A DNA stretch of 34,988 nucleotides from an uncultured beta proteobacterium (lineage in GTDB: Bacteria; Pseudomonadota; Gammaproteobacteria; Burkholderiales; SG8-41): the NCBI GenBank assembly GCA_902825845.1, contig CADECM010000041.1, forward strand, positions 1 to 34,988, written 5' to 3'. The notes under the pieces were generated by a model that saw nothing but the letters and a program-made list of their open reading frames with translations, was not told the origin of the DNA and made no database searches. Shown one piece after another: positions 25,994 to 34,737 of the stretch. A program made the position numbers and the translations under genes. Each line of letters begins with the position of its first letter. Position 1 is the stretch's first letter.

Positions 25994-26013
25994 GTTTTAA
26001 ATCATATGCTTAG
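25994..26013 (-). repeat. Recurrent AT-rich motif, copy C
   Basis: GTTTTAAATCATATGCTTAG on the plus strand, preceded by CAAAAAATATT. It matches copy A (27316-27335) at 16 of 20 positions and lies 50 bases after the stop of the iron-ADH-like gene. Confidence 0.5.
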
Positions 26014-26062
26014 CAAACATCTCTGGCCATGCGCCACACGATTGCTTACACCACGGCCAGAA

Positions 26063-27286
26063 TCACCAGCATTCCTGTATCAGCGCCTGCAGCATATCGC
26101 GTTCCTTGATGAATTCGCGCTTGGGGTCGGCATTGAAATTCTTCAGCGAGTTGTCGACGATCTGCGGCAGCGTGTCGCGCGGTATGCCGAGTTCCGACAC
26201 GCGGGTGGGCGCGCCGATGCTTTTGAACAGGCGTTCGAGTTCGGCGGCGGCTTTTTCCGGCGCGCTGTCGATGGCGTCGCCCTCTTTCCACACGCCGAGG
26301 CCCTGCGCGATCAGCGCCATCGACTGCGGATTGCGCGCGCCGAGCTTGCGGATGATCGTTGGAGACAGCGCGGCGCTGGCTTCGCCCTGCCCCACATGCA
26401 CGTGCATCTGAAACAGCGCGGTGCCGAAGGCATACACCACACGCTCCACCCAGTGTTTTCCCGCCGCCATGCCGCCATCGTCGGCGTCGCGGTTTTGCAG
26501 GAACGCCGCCGCGCACGCGGCAACGCGCGGCGTGACGTCGCTGCTGTCGTTGTAATGCTCCAGCGCGTAGCGCGCGAGGCGAAACGCCTGCAGGCGATCG
26601 CCCTCGGACAGCGGCGCGATACGCGTCGCGCCGAGATTCATCGCGGTGCGCCACACGGCGGAAATGGTGGTGGTTTTCACCAGCGACATCGGCGCCGTCA
26701 TCAGCGCTTCGTTGTCCCAGAACACCGCCACCGGGCGCGTCTTGGGGTCGAAAAATTCCATGCGGTATTTGCGGTTGGGATCTTTCACTGCAGAGCCGGC
26801 ACGATTCTGCGCCGAGGTGGCCGAGGTCAGCACGTTGATGATCGGCACCTTGGGTTCGAGCAACTTGGGACTGATCGCGGGCGAATTCTCGGGATACTGC
26901 GTGATGAGTTCGTCGACGGGGCGCTTTTCGGCCATCAGGATGGCCACCACGCGCGTGCCCTGCGTCACGCTGCCGGAGCCGACGCCGATCAGCATATCGG
27001 CCTTCACCGCGTTCGCCGCCTGCGCTGCGGCCGTAACGGCGGAAATCGAGGTGTCCTTGTCCATCTCGTCGTAGACGCCCACGCAGTTGTCGCCAAGGAT
27101 GCGCCGCATGTGCGCGATCAAATCGGTCTTGCGCGATACCGTGCGGCCGCACACGATGAAGGCGCGTTTGGCGCGGTTGCGTTTGAGTTCGGCCGGCAGA
27201 TTTTCCAGCGCATCCTTGCCGCTGTAGAGGCGCACCGGATAGACGACGGCGCGAAAATCGTTCTGGTATTGCGCGGCTATGCTCAT
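26063..27286 (-). CDS. Iron-containing alcohol dehydrogenase-fold protein with altered metal site
   Basis: Seen: 407 residues. N-terminal NAD-binding domain with IGVGSGSVTQGTR (about 100-112, corresponding to the usual GGGSxxD-type loop) and NVLTSATSAQ. In the C-terminal helical domain the usual first two metal ligands, in D-A-L-x-H, read S209-A-V-W-R213. The later H-x-H-x-x-H-G region reads HVHVGQG (295-301), so the last ligand position is Gln300. By my alignment none of the four classical ligand positions is kept except by shifting. Known: relatives are NAD(P)H- and iron- or zinc-dependent alcohol dehydrogenases; a metal-free or differently coordinated member is inferred. Last gene of the catabolic operon, 54 bases after the acyl-CoA ligase alpha gene. 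The ribosome-binding site is a run of G residues. Confidence 0.85.
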   Translation of the reverse strand: MSIAAQYQNDFRAVVYPVRLYSGKDALENLPAELKRNRAKRAFIVCGRTVSRKTDLIAHMRRILGDNCVGVYDEMDKDTSISAVTAAAQAANAVKADMLIGVGSGSVTQGTRVVAILMAEKRPVDELITQYPENSPAISPKLLEPKVPIINVLTSATSAQNRAGSAVKDPNRKYRMEFFDPKTRPVAVFWDNEALMTAPMSLVKTTTISAVWRTAMNLGATRIAPLSEGDRLQAFRLARYALEHYNDSSDVTPRVAACAAAFLQNRDADDGGMAAGKHWVERVVYAFGTALFQMHVHVGQGEASAALSPTIIRKLGARNPQSMALIAQGLGVWKEGDAIDSAPEKAAAELERLFKSIGAPTRVSELGIPRDTLPQIVDNSLKNFNADPKREFIKERDMLQALIQECW

Positions 27287-27315
27287 GGCGCCCCCCCGTG
27301 AATCTAAAAAAGATT

Positions 27316-27335
27316 GTTTAAAAACAAATGCTTAC
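27316..27335 (-). repeat. Recurrent AT-rich motif, copy A
   Basis: GTTTAAAAACAAATGCTTAC on the plus strand. It lies between the acyl-CoA ligase alpha stop (27341) and the iron-ADH-like start (27286). Copies B and C match at 17 and 16 of 20 positions. Read on the minus strand, TTGTTTTTAAACAA can fold and is followed by a T-rich stretch. Confidence 0.55.
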
Positions 27336-27340
27336 ATAAT

Positions 27341-28792
27341 TCACTTGCGGCGTGTCAGCGCAAACCGTTCATGCGCCGCCAGCGCCGCCAGCGCGTGGCC
27401 CGCGTTGGACATCTCGTCGAATACCGGCACGCCCTGCGCCACGGCGTTGGCGCGAAATTCGCGCTTGCGTGCTTCCAGCGCGGGCTCGCCGTCGGAGCGC
27501 AGCACCAGCATGAAATGCGCCTGGCCCGGGTACTTTTCCTGCACGCGAATCGCGGCTGCCATCAGGTTGTCCAGCACTTCGGGTTTGACGCGCCCGGCGA
27601 AGGCAGACAGATTCAGATGCATCACCAGCGCATCCGGTTTGCCGCTGCCGTAAATGATGTCGAGGATTTTTTCCGCCACGCGGCCCTCGTCCTGCGACAG
27701 CGTGCCGACCGGACAATCGACCGGATTGGTGATGCTGGTGCCGGGCGGCAGTTTCAGCGCCGCCATGTCGTCGATGGTTGTCTGTTCGAACGGCAACACA
27801 TCCAGCCCCAGCCGCGCAAAGTAATCGGTGGCGAGCACACTGGTGCCACCGCCGTTGCCGAACAGCGCTACGCGCTGTGTCGGGTGCGCGACACTGGGTT
27901 TGACCGATTGAAACAGCAGCAGCGTATCGACAAACTGGTCGAGCGTATCCACCATCACACAGCCGGTTTGCCGTGACAGTGCCACCCACACGCGGTCATC
28001 GCCCGCGAGCGAGCCGGTGTGCGACGCCGCCGCCGCCAAGCCCTGCTGCGTGCGTCCGCCCTTGAGGATCACCACCGGTTTGCAGGCTTTCTTTTCGCGC
28101 AGCAGTTCAAACAGGCGCCGGCCATCCTTGGCGGTCTCCAGATACAGGCCGATCACGTGCGTCTGTTCGTCAGCGAAGTAATATTCGACGAATTCGCTTG
28201 GCGTGACATCGGCACAATTGCCCGCAGTCACCAGCGCGGAAAACTTCACCCCGCGCCCACGCCCGCGGCGAATGATGTCGGTGCCCAGTCCACCGCTTTG
28301 CGACAGCACGCCCACGTGGCCCAGCTCCCACGGCCCCACTTCGGCAAACGTGATACGCCCGCGCGGCGAATACAGCCCCATGCAGTTGGGCCCCACCAGA
28401 CGCATGCCGCCCGCGCGCGCGGCGGCAACCAGTTCGTCCTGCAACACCTTGCCTTCATCGACTTCGCCAAACCCGCTCGACACCACATGCGCAAACTGGG
28501 TGCGGCCCTTGGCAGCTTCGAGCATGGCGGGAATTTGTCCGCCGCTCACGCCGATATACGCGTAGTCCACCGGCTTGGGCGTGTCGGCGAGCGATTTGTA
28601 GCACGGCAGGCCCTCCACTTCGGATGCAGCCGGATTGATCGGATAAATGTCGCCGGTGAAGCCGAAGTCGCGTATGCGGCGGATGAACACATTGGGCAGC
28701 GCGTGCGGATTGCGCGTGGAGGCGCCAATCACCGCCACGGTGCGCGGCTCAAAGAAGCGCGAGAAATCCTGTAAGTTATTGTTTTTATTCAT
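27341..28792 (-). CDS. Acyl-CoA ligase (ADP-forming), alpha subunit
   Basis: Seen: 483 residues. The N-terminal CoA-binding Rossmann domain has VAVIGASTRNPHALPN (about 19-34), GFTGDIYPINPAA and VDYAYIGVSG. A succinyl-CoA-synthetase-like middle contains GVLSQSGGLGTDI (about 160-172) and SHTGSLAGDD with the phosphorylated-type His. A third flavodoxin-like subdomain runs from RVALFGNGGGTSVLA to the end. This is the alpha architecture of acetate-CoA ligase (ADP-forming). The matching ATP-grasp beta subunit is the adjacent upstream gene, ending 4 bases before this start. Known: reversible formation of acyl-CoA from an acid, CoA and ATP through a phosphohistidine. The start has only a modest GAGAT ribosome-binding site, fitting translational coupling. 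Confidence 0.92.
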   Translation of the reverse strand: MNKNNNLQDFSRFFEPRTVAVIGASTRNPHALPNVFIRRIRDFGFTGDIYPINPAASEVEGLPCYKSLADTPKPVDYAYIGVSGGQIPAMLEAAKGRTQFAHVVSSGFGEVDEGKVLQDELVAAARAGGMRLVGPNCMGLYSPRGRITFAEVGPWELGHVGVLSQSGGLGTDIIRRGRGRGVKFSALVTAGNCADVTPSEFVEYYFADEQTHVIGLYLETAKDGRRLFELLREKKACKPVVILKGGRTQQGLAAAASHTGSLAGDDRVWVALSRQTGCVMVDTLDQFVDTLLLFQSVKPSVAHPTQRVALFGNGGGTSVLATDYFARLGLDVLPFEQTTIDDMAALKLPPGTSITNPVDCPVGTLSQDEGRVAEKILDIIYGSGKPDALVMHLNLSAFAGRVKPEVLDNLMAAAIRVQEKYPGQAHFMLVLRSDGEPALEARKREFRANAVAQGVPVFDEMSNAGHALAALAAHERFALTRRK

Positions 28793-28796
28793 TTAT

Positions 28797-29495
28797 TTAT
28801 CTCAGGATAAATCGTGCATCCACGGCCACCGCGGCGCTTTCAGACACGATCATCGGGTTGATGTCGGCTTCCTGAATGTCGTCGGCGTGCGTCATCAGCA
28901 AACCATTTTCACCGCCGACCTTGAGCAGGGCATCGACGATGGCCGCACGCGACGCGGGCTTGCGGCCACGCGCGCCGGCGAGAATGGCGGCACCCTTGAG
29001 ATCGTCGATCATTTCTTCGGCATCGATGCGCGTGATCGGGCAAATGCGAAACGACACATCACGCAGCACTTCGACAAAAATCCCGCCGAGGCCCACCATT
29101 ACCAGCGGCCCAAAGTACGGATCGCGCAGGCCGCCGATGACGATCTCCTGTCCCACCGGCGCCATCTCCTCGATCAGATAGCCGTCGATGCGCGCGGCCT
29201 TGATCTGCGGCGAGGCGGCCATGGCGGTGATGGCGTCTTTCACTTCGGCTGCCGATTTCATGCCGACCTTTACGCCGCCTGCGTCGCTTTTGTGCAGGAT
29301 ATCGGGGGACATGATTTTTACCACGACCGGGGCGCGCAGTTGGGTGAATGCCGCATCCACTTCATCGACGCTTTTCACCGTCCGCGATTGCGGTACGGCG
29401 ATGCGGTACTCGGCGAGCAACGCTTTGCCTGCCTGTTCGTCCAGCGCCGGGCGTTGTTGCGTGCGCGCTTGCGCGATCAATTCCTGTGCTTTCAT
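28797..29495 (-). CDS. Acyl-CoA ligase (ADP-forming), beta (ATP-grasp) subunit
   Basis: Seen: 232 residues from ATG 29495. The frame runs to 29711, but that would overlap the FadB-like gene and cross a palindromic repeat. ATP-grasp features: LLAEYRIAVPQSRTV, APVVVKIMSPDILHKSDAGGVKVG (the K-x-x-S/D-HK-D-x-GGV signature of this family, about residues 55-78), EEMAPVGQEIVIGGLRDPYFGPLVMVG and C-terminal DINPMIVSE. Known: binds ATP and phosphorylates the alpha-subunit histidine. Alpha and beta are separate genes in the order beta-alpha, whereas many bacteria have a fused single chain. The 4-base gap to alpha indicates one transcript. Confidence 0.92.
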   Translation of the reverse strand: MKAQELIAQARTQQRPALDEQAGKALLAEYRIAVPQSRTVKSVDEVDAAFTQLRAPVVVKIMSPDILHKSDAGGVKVGMKSAAEVKDAITAMAASPQIKAARIDGYLIEEMAPVGQEIVIGGLRDPYFGPLVMVGLGGIFVEVLRDVSFRICPITRIDAEEMIDDLKGAAILAGARGRKPASRAAIVDALLKVGGENGLLMTHADDIQEADINPMIVSESAAVAVDARFILR

Positions 29496-29531
29496 TCCAT
29501 TCTCATTGAATTCAACCTTGCCAAATCCAGT

Positions 29532-29559
29532 TGTCGTTCCCGCGCAGGCGGGAACGACA
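29532..29559. repeat. Perfect REP-like palindrome
   Basis: TGTCGTTCCCGC (29532-29543) and GCGGGAACGACA (29548-29559) form a perfect 12-bp stem with a GCAG loop. It lies in the 91-base gap between the ligase beta start and the FadB-like stop. Degenerate relatives are at 25366-25384 and 25419-25438. Confidence 0.85.
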
Positions 29560-29586
29560 GGGATGGTTTGTGCGATCTTTCGACAA

Positions 29587-31713
29587 TCATCCCGCGGCAA
29601 ACATGTCCACCTTCGGCTTCGCCTCACGGAACGGCGTGCCGCTCTCAGCCAGTTCACGCAGTAGATTGGCCGGCTTCCAGCGATCGCCGTAGCGCTGATG
29701 CCACTCTGCAATCTGCCGGTACACCTCTTTCACGCCGATACCATCGGCCCAGAACATCAGCCCGCCGCGATAGCGCGGGAAACCAAAGCCATGCAGCCAC
29801 ATCACATCCATGTCGCTGGCGCGCAGAGCCTTGCCTTCTTCCAGGATCTTGCAGGTCTCGTTGACCGACGCGAACAGCAGGCGCTTGAGGATTTCGTCGT
29901 CGGTGAACGTGCGCTGCGGGATGCCCAGCTCGCGTGCCACGTCGGCAATCACGGCCTTTACCACCTCATCGGGATGCGGCGTGCGGTCGCCCTTTTCGTA
30001 GCGGAACCAGCCGGCGCCGGTCTTCTGGCCCTTGCGGCCCATCTCCACCAGGCGGTCCGGGATCAACAGTTTGCGGAAATTCGGATTCTCCGCTGCGCGG
30101 CGCTTGCGCGTGTCATAGCCGATGTCGAGGCCCGACAGATCGCCCACCGCGAACGGCCCGATCGGGTAGCCGAAATCCACCATCACCTTGTCGATCTGTT
30201 CCGGCAGTGCGCCCTCTTCCAGCATCAGCATCATCTCGGTGCCGAATGGCGCGCGGCTGCGGTTGGCGGCAAAGCCGTCGCAGGAGCCGGCCACCGCGCT
30301 GATTTTGCCAATATCGCGTCCCACCTGCATGGTGCGCAGAATGGTTTCAACAGAGGTCTTGGTGCCTTTCACCACTTCGTAGAGCTTCATCACGTTCGCC
30401 GGCGCGAAAAAGTGCGCGCCGGCCACATTCGCCGGCCGCGAGGTCATGCCGGCCATGATGTCGGTGTCGATCGCCGATGAGTTGCTGAGCAGCAGCGCGT
30501 CCGGCTTCATCACCTTCTCGAGTTTGGCGAACACCTCTTTCTTGACATCCGGCCGCTCGAACACCGCCTCGATCACCACGTCGCAGTCACCGATGTCTTC
30601 GTACCGCTCGACCGGCGTAATGCGCGCCATGCGTTCGTCCATCTGCGCCTGGGTGGTGCTGCCGCGCTTGACACTGATCGCATAGTTGTCGCGCACGCGC
30701 TGCAGCCCGCGCTCCAGCACATCGCGCGACACTTCCAGCACCTTCACCGGGATGCCGGAATCGGCGAAGCTCATGGCGATACCGCCGCCCATGGTGCCCG
30801 CGCCGACCACTGCCGCCCTGCTGATCTTGCCGGGCTTGAAGTCCTTGGGAGCGCCTGGAATCTTCGCCACTTCGCGTTCCGCAAAAAACGCGTAGCGCAG
30901 CGCCTTGGCCTCGTCGGCATTTTCCAGTTCGCTGAACAGGCGCCGCTCGGTGGCAATACCTTCGTCGAACGGCTGGTTCACCGCGGCCTCGACACAGGCG
31001 ATGCAGTGATAGGGCGCTTTCTGGTTGCGCGCGCGGCGCGCAATCGATTTGCGCATGGCATCGAACATGCCGGGATCGGCTTTGTAGGCCGCGACGTGAT
31101 CGGTGCGGTCGCGGATGCGCGCGAGCGGTCGTTTGTCGGCGACGCTCTTCGCATAGTCGATGGCCTCGCGCCGCAAATCCTTGCCCGGCACAATGGCGTC
31201 GATGATGCCCATCTTCTTCGCTTCCTCTGCGGGCACGTGGCGGCCGCTGACGATCATTTCCATGGCGGCTTTGGGGCCGATCAACCGTGGCAGGCGCTGC
31301 GTGCCGCCACCACCGGGCAGGATGCCGATCAGCACCTCGGGCAGCCCGACCTTCGCGCTCGGCACCGCGATGCGGTAATGACAGGCCAGTGCCTGTTCGA
31401 GTCCACCGCCCAGGGCGAAACCGTGTATCGCCGCCACAGTCGGCTTGGTGGCGCTGTCGAGTACATCCTGACTGGAGCGTGGCAGCACCGGCCGCGGCTT
31501 GCCGAACATGCGAATATCCGCGCCCGCGATAAAGCTGCGCCCGGCGCCAATCAGCACCATGGCTTTCACGTTCGCGTCCGCATTGCCCTTTTCCACCGCA
31601 GCAATGATGCCTTCGCGCACCCCCGGCCCCAGCGCATTGACCGGCGGATAGTCAACGGTAATCACGCCTATGCCATCTTCCACATCGAATCGAACTACGT
31701 CGGCTTCACTCAT
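29587..31713 (-). CDS. Bifunctional enoyl-CoA hydratase / 3-hydroxyacyl-CoA dehydrogenase (FadB-like)
   Basis: Seen: 708 residues with AAGGAG seven bases before ATG. Crotonase domain (about 1-190): GAGRSFIAGADIR (oxyanion loop), HGFALGGGLEQALACHYRIA and KVGLPEVLIGILPGGGGTQRLPRL, keeping both catalytic Glu residues. A linker is followed by the NAD-binding domain with AAVVGAGTMGGGIAMSFADSG (about 296-316), then NSSAIDT and GAHFFAPANVMKLYEVVKG with the catalytic His. C-terminal dehydrogenase halves contain GFAANRSRAPF and YRGGLMFWADGIG. The domain order matches peroxisomal-type and FadB/FadJ-type multifunctional enzymes. Known: hydration of 2-enoyl-CoA and oxidation to 3-oxoacyl-CoA, cytoplasmic. 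No thiolase is present in the window, so the chain is not a complete beta-oxidation operon. Confidence 0.94.
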   Translation of the reverse strand: MSEADVVRFDVEDGIGVITVDYPPVNALGPGVREGIIAAVEKGNADANVKAMVLIGAGRSFIAGADIRMFGKPRPVLPRSSQDVLDSATKPTVAAIHGFALGGGLEQALACHYRIAVPSAKVGLPEVLIGILPGGGGTQRLPRLIGPKAAMEMIVSGRHVPAEEAKKMGIIDAIVPGKDLRREAIDYAKSVADKRPLARIRDRTDHVAAYKADPGMFDAMRKSIARRARNQKAPYHCIACVEAAVNQPFDEGIATERRLFSELENADEAKALRYAFFAEREVAKIPGAPKDFKPGKISRAAVVGAGTMGGGIAMSFADSGIPVKVLEVSRDVLERGLQRVRDNYAISVKRGSTTQAQMDERMARITPVERYEDIGDCDVVIEAVFERPDVKKEVFAKLEKVMKPDALLLSNSSAIDTDIMAGMTSRPANVAGAHFFAPANVMKLYEVVKGTKTSVETILRTMQVGRDIGKISAVAGSCDGFAANRSRAPFGTEMMLMLEEGALPEQIDKVMVDFGYPIGPFAVGDLSGLDIGYDTRKRRAAENPNFRKLLIPDRLVEMGRKGQKTGAGWFRYEKGDRTPHPDEVVKAVIADVARELGIPQRTFTDDEILKRLLFASVNETCKILEEGKALRASDMDVMWLHGFGFPRYRGGLMFWADGIGVKEVYRQIAEWHQRYGDRWKPANLLRELAESGTPFREAKPKVDMFAAG

Positions 31714-31729
31714 GACGGGCTCCTTGAAT

Positions 31730-33076
31730 TTATTTCTTTTTCAAAACTTCGGGTATCAGGCCGGTGTGCACATCCCCCGCCCGGAACTGCTCCGATTTCA
31801 GAATCGCAATCACCGCCGGGATGTTGTGCTTCAGCCCCTGAATCTCGAACGCCTCCAGCGCACCGACCAGTTTATCAATCGCGGCCTCGCGCGTGGGCGC
31901 ATGCGCGATCACCTTGGCAATCATCGGATCATAATGCGGCGTAATCTCGCGCCCCTCGGCGAACCCGGTATCCACGCGCACCGAGCTGTCAGCGGGCGGA
32001 CGGAACACATGGAGCCTGCCCGGTGACGGGAAAAAGTTTTTCGGGTCTTCAGCATACACCCGCGCCTGTATGGCGTGGCCCTTGATCTCGATCTTCGCCG
32101 GCAGGATATCGGCCAGGCGTTCGCCGGCCGCGGAGCGTATCTGCGCCCTCACCAGATCGACGCCGGTGATTTCCTCGGTAACGCCATGCTCCACCTGCAG
32201 CCGCGTGTTCATTTCCAGGAAGTTGAACGAGCCATCCGCACCCAACAGCATTTCCACCGTACCGATGTTGTCGTAGCCGATCTTGCGCATGATGCCGGCG
32301 ATATGTTCAGCGACCTCGGCGACCTTCGCGCGCGGAATGTTCGGCCCCGGCGCTTCCTCGATCACCTTCTGGTTGCGGCGCTGCGTCGAGCAGTCGCGCT
32401 CGAACAGGTGCGCGACGTTGCCATGCTGATCGCCCAGCACCTGAAACTCCACATGACGCGGGCGCTCGAACAGACGCTCCAGATACACCTCGGCATTGCC
32501 GAAGCCGCGACTGGCCATCGAGCGCGAGCGTTCCACGGTTTCCAGCAACTGGGCCTCATCCTTGGCCGGCAGCATGCCGATGCCGCCGCCGCCACCCGCG
32601 GGCTTGACCAGCACCGGATAGCCGATCTCGCGCGCGGCCTTGAGAATCGCCTCGTTGTCCATCGGCAGCACCGGCGAGCCTTTGGACATGGGCATGCCGT
32701 GCTGCGCCGCCAGCTCGCGCGCCTTGGTTTTGTGGCCCATGGCGTCGATCCACTTGGGGGACGGCCCGATGAAGCGCGAACCCGCGTCGATCACGCGCTG
32801 CGCGAAGCCGGCGTTTTCCGACAGAAAACCGTAGCCGGGATGCAGACCGTCAGCGTGCGATTTTTTCAGGATCTCGATGATCAGATCCTGGTTGAGATAA
32901 CTCTCGCGCGCGGGCGCGGGGCCGATGGCGTAGGTCTCGCTGGCCATCGCCAGATACGGCGCGCCGGCATCGGCCTCGGAGTAGAGCGCGACGGAATGGA
33001 TGCCCATGGCGTTGAGGGCGCGCAGGACGCGGGCGGCGACGGCGCCGCGGTTGGCTACTATGACTTTGGTAAACAT
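31730..33076 (-). CDS. Biotin carboxylase subunit of an acyl-CoA carboxylase
   Basis: Seen: 448 residues from ATG 33076; the frame continues to 33145 through an inverted repeat, without a plausible start. Motifs: N-terminal KVIVANRGAVAARVLRA, the glycine-rich ATP loop VKPAGGGGGIGM (Ile where Arg or Lys is usual), HVEFQVLGDQHGNVAHLFERDCSTQRRNQKVIEEAP in adjacent segments, and EMNTRLQVEHGVTEEITG with the catalytic Arg-x-Gln-Val-Glu-His. Known: ATP- and bicarbonate-dependent carboxylation of biotin on a carrier. The protein ends at LIPEVLKKK with no biotinyl domain, so the carrier protein must come from another gene, and none is in the window. Its start has almost no ribosome-binding site. Next to the carboxyltransferase at 33175. 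Confidence 0.93.
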   Translation of the reverse strand: MFTKVIVANRGAVAARVLRALNAMGIHSVALYSEADAGAPYLAMASETYAIGPAPARESYLNQDLIIEILKKSHADGLHPGYGFLSENAGFAQRVIDAGSRFIGPSPKWIDAMGHKTKARELAAQHGMPMSKGSPVLPMDNEAILKAAREIGYPVLVKPAGGGGGIGMLPAKDEAQLLETVERSRSMASRGFGNAEVYLERLFERPRHVEFQVLGDQHGNVAHLFERDCSTQRRNQKVIEEAPGPNIPRAKVAEVAEHIAGIMRKIGYDNIGTVEMLLGADGSFNFLEMNTRLQVEHGVTEEITGVDLVRAQIRSAAGERLADILPAKIEIKGHAIQARVYAEDPKNFFPSPGRLHVFRPPADSSVRVDTGFAEGREITPHYDPMIAKVIAHAPTREAAIDKLVGALEAFEIQGLKHNIPAVIAILKSEQFRAGDVHTGLIPEVLKKK

Positions 33077-33082
33077 TTTTTC

Positions 33083-33161
33083 GTGAAGACGTGAAGGTGT
33101 GAATGAGTGAAGGCGCAAATGCAACCCCCGGTGTACCGCATTCACATCTTCACGCCTTCAC
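33083..33161. repeat. Inverted repeat between carboxyltransferase and biotin carboxylase genes
   Basis: Arms 33083-33105 and 33139-33161 are inverted copies matching at 21 of 23 positions, with a 33-base spacer. The arms themselves consist of repeated GTGAAG/GTGAAT units. Such a stem-loop could modulate expression of biotin carboxylase, whose own ribosome-binding site is very weak. Confidence 0.75.
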
Positions 33162-33174
33162 CCCTTAACAGAAG

Positions 33175-34710
33175 TTAGTAAGAAGTCGGCCAGGTGCGCA
33201 TCAAATGCTGCCCCACGCCCTTGGTGATACGCAGCTTGTACACCTCCAGCATGCGCATCAGATAGTCACGCGTATCCTTCGGATGGATCACCGCCTGCGT
33301 GGCATATACCGACGCCAGGCCCCACACGTCGGCGCCTTTTTCGATGTCCTTCAGTTTTTCCTCGTAACCCGGCTCACCGAAGCCCACGCCATGCACGATC
33401 TTGGTGGCGAACTCCGGGCTCATGAAACTGATCTCGGCGCTGGGCCAGGCGGCGATGTCATCGGAGTGGCGGCCGCCGCCCATGCACACGTAGGCGCGGC
33501 CGTAGCTCTTACGAATGATCACGGAAAGGTGCGGCACGGTGAGCAGCGTCATCGCGTTCATGAAATTCATGATGCGCCCCGGCGCGCCGGCTTTTTCCGC
33601 CTCGGTGCCGATCTGGAAGCCCGGGGTATCGACCAGCAACACGATGGGGATGTTGAACGAATCGCACATCACCAAAAAGTCTACGATCTTTCGGCAGGCA
33701 TCGGCATCCAGCGCGCCGCCGCGATGCAGCGGATTGTTGGCGACGATGCCCACGCTTTTGCCGCCCAGCCGCGCCAGCGTCGTGATTGCACTCTTGCCAA
33801 AGCGCGACTTCAGTTCAAACATCGTATCCTTGTCCACCACGCAGCGGATGATGCGCTTCATGTCGTAAACCTGCGTGCGGCTCTCCGGCAGGATGCCGAA
33901 CACTTTGTCCATTTCCGCGCCCGAACCTGCGGGCACCGGCGCTTCCGGCGGCGCCTCGTTGTGGTGGCTGGGCATGTAAGAGAGAAATTTCTTCACCGCC
34001 TCCAGCACTTCCTCCTCGGTATCGACGGCCTGATCGACGAGGCCGGTGATGTCGGAGTGCAGGCGCCAGCCGCCGAGTTCTTCGGCAGTGACCTTCTGCC
34101 CCAGCGCCATCGACACCAGCCCGGGACTCGACACCGCCACCGTCGCACCCTTGTGCATCACCGCAAAATCGCTGATGCACATCATCCAGGTCGACGAGCC
34201 GAAAGACGGGCCGAACGCGGCGGCCACCATCGGCGTTTCTCGCGTGCGGCGAAACTGCGTGTTGTCGTTGCCCAGCAGCATGCCCATGCCGTAGCCGCCC
34301 ATCGCGTCCGGCAGGCGCGCGCCGGTGGATTCGCCCAGACACACCAGCGGCATGCCGCGCTCGGTGGCGGTGCGCTTCATGTGGCCCACCTTGCGGCCAT
34401 TGGTGTACGAAGTCGATGCGCCCTTGACGGTGAAGTCGTTGACCACCACCGCCACATCGCGCCCGCCAATGCGGGCATAGCCCGCGATCTTGCCGTCGGT
34501 CTGTGTTTCATCGGCTAGGTGCGGCTCCACCGCGGACGTGCCGAACAGGCCCGATTCGATGAACGATTCCGCATCCACCAGTTTCGCGATGCGCTCGCGC
34601 GCGTTGAGGATCCCCTTCGCCGTGCGCTTGGCGTACTTGTCGGCGCCGCCGCCCGCGAGGGCTTTGGCGCGGCGCGCTTCGTATTCGGCTAGTAGTGCTT
34701 CTGATGCCAT
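33175..34710 (-). CDS. Acyl-CoA carboxylase beta (carboxyltransferase) subunit
   Basis: Seen: 511 residues from ATG 34710, with GGAG upstream; a TTG at 34722 opens the same frame but is poorer. It has the crotonase-like N- and C-lobes of PccB/MccB-type carboxyltransferases. N-lobe: NARERIAKLVDAESFIE, VVVNDFTVKGASTS, LGESTGARLPDAMGG (about 126-140) and VAAAFGPSFGSSTW. C-lobe: KSVGIVANNPLHRGGALDADACRKIVDF, LVDTPGFQIGTEAEKAG (about 361-377), and YVCMGGGRHSDDIAAWPSAEISFM. Known: transfers the carboxyl group from carboxybiotin to an acyl-CoA; the acyl specificity cannot be told from these motifs. The pairing with a biotin carboxylase and FadB-like gene suggests a degradation pathway rather than fatty acid synthesis. 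Confidence 0.94.
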   Translation of the reverse strand: MASEALLAEYEARRAKALAGGGADKYAKRTAKGILNARERIAKLVDAESFIESGLFGTSAVEPHLADETQTDGKIAGYARIGGRDVAVVVNDFTVKGASTSYTNGRKVGHMKRTATERGMPLVCLGESTGARLPDAMGGYGMGMLLGNDNTQFRRTRETPMVAAAFGPSFGSSTWMMCISDFAVMHKGATVAVSSPGLVSMALGQKVTAEELGGWRLHSDITGLVDQAVDTEEEVLEAVKKFLSYMPSHHNEAPPEAPVPAGSGAEMDKVFGILPESRTQVYDMKRIIRCVVDKDTMFELKSRFGKSAITTLARLGGKSVGIVANNPLHRGGALDADACRKIVDFLVMCDSFNIPIVLLVDTPGFQIGTEAEKAGAPGRIMNFMNAMTLLTVPHLSVIIRKSYGRAYVCMGGGRHSDDIAAWPSAEISFMSPEFATKIVHGVGFGEPGYEEKLKDIEKGADVWGLASVYATQAVIHPKDTRDYLMRMLEVYKLRITKGVGQHLMRTWPTSY

Positions 34711-34737
34711 TGCATTCTCCAAAACAAAATCAAATTC

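Noticed and set aside
26006..27301. 431-codon plus-strand ORF opposite the iron-ADH-like gene
   Set aside because: His/Arg-rich shadow frame without motifs; the minus-strand gene is supported by family structure.
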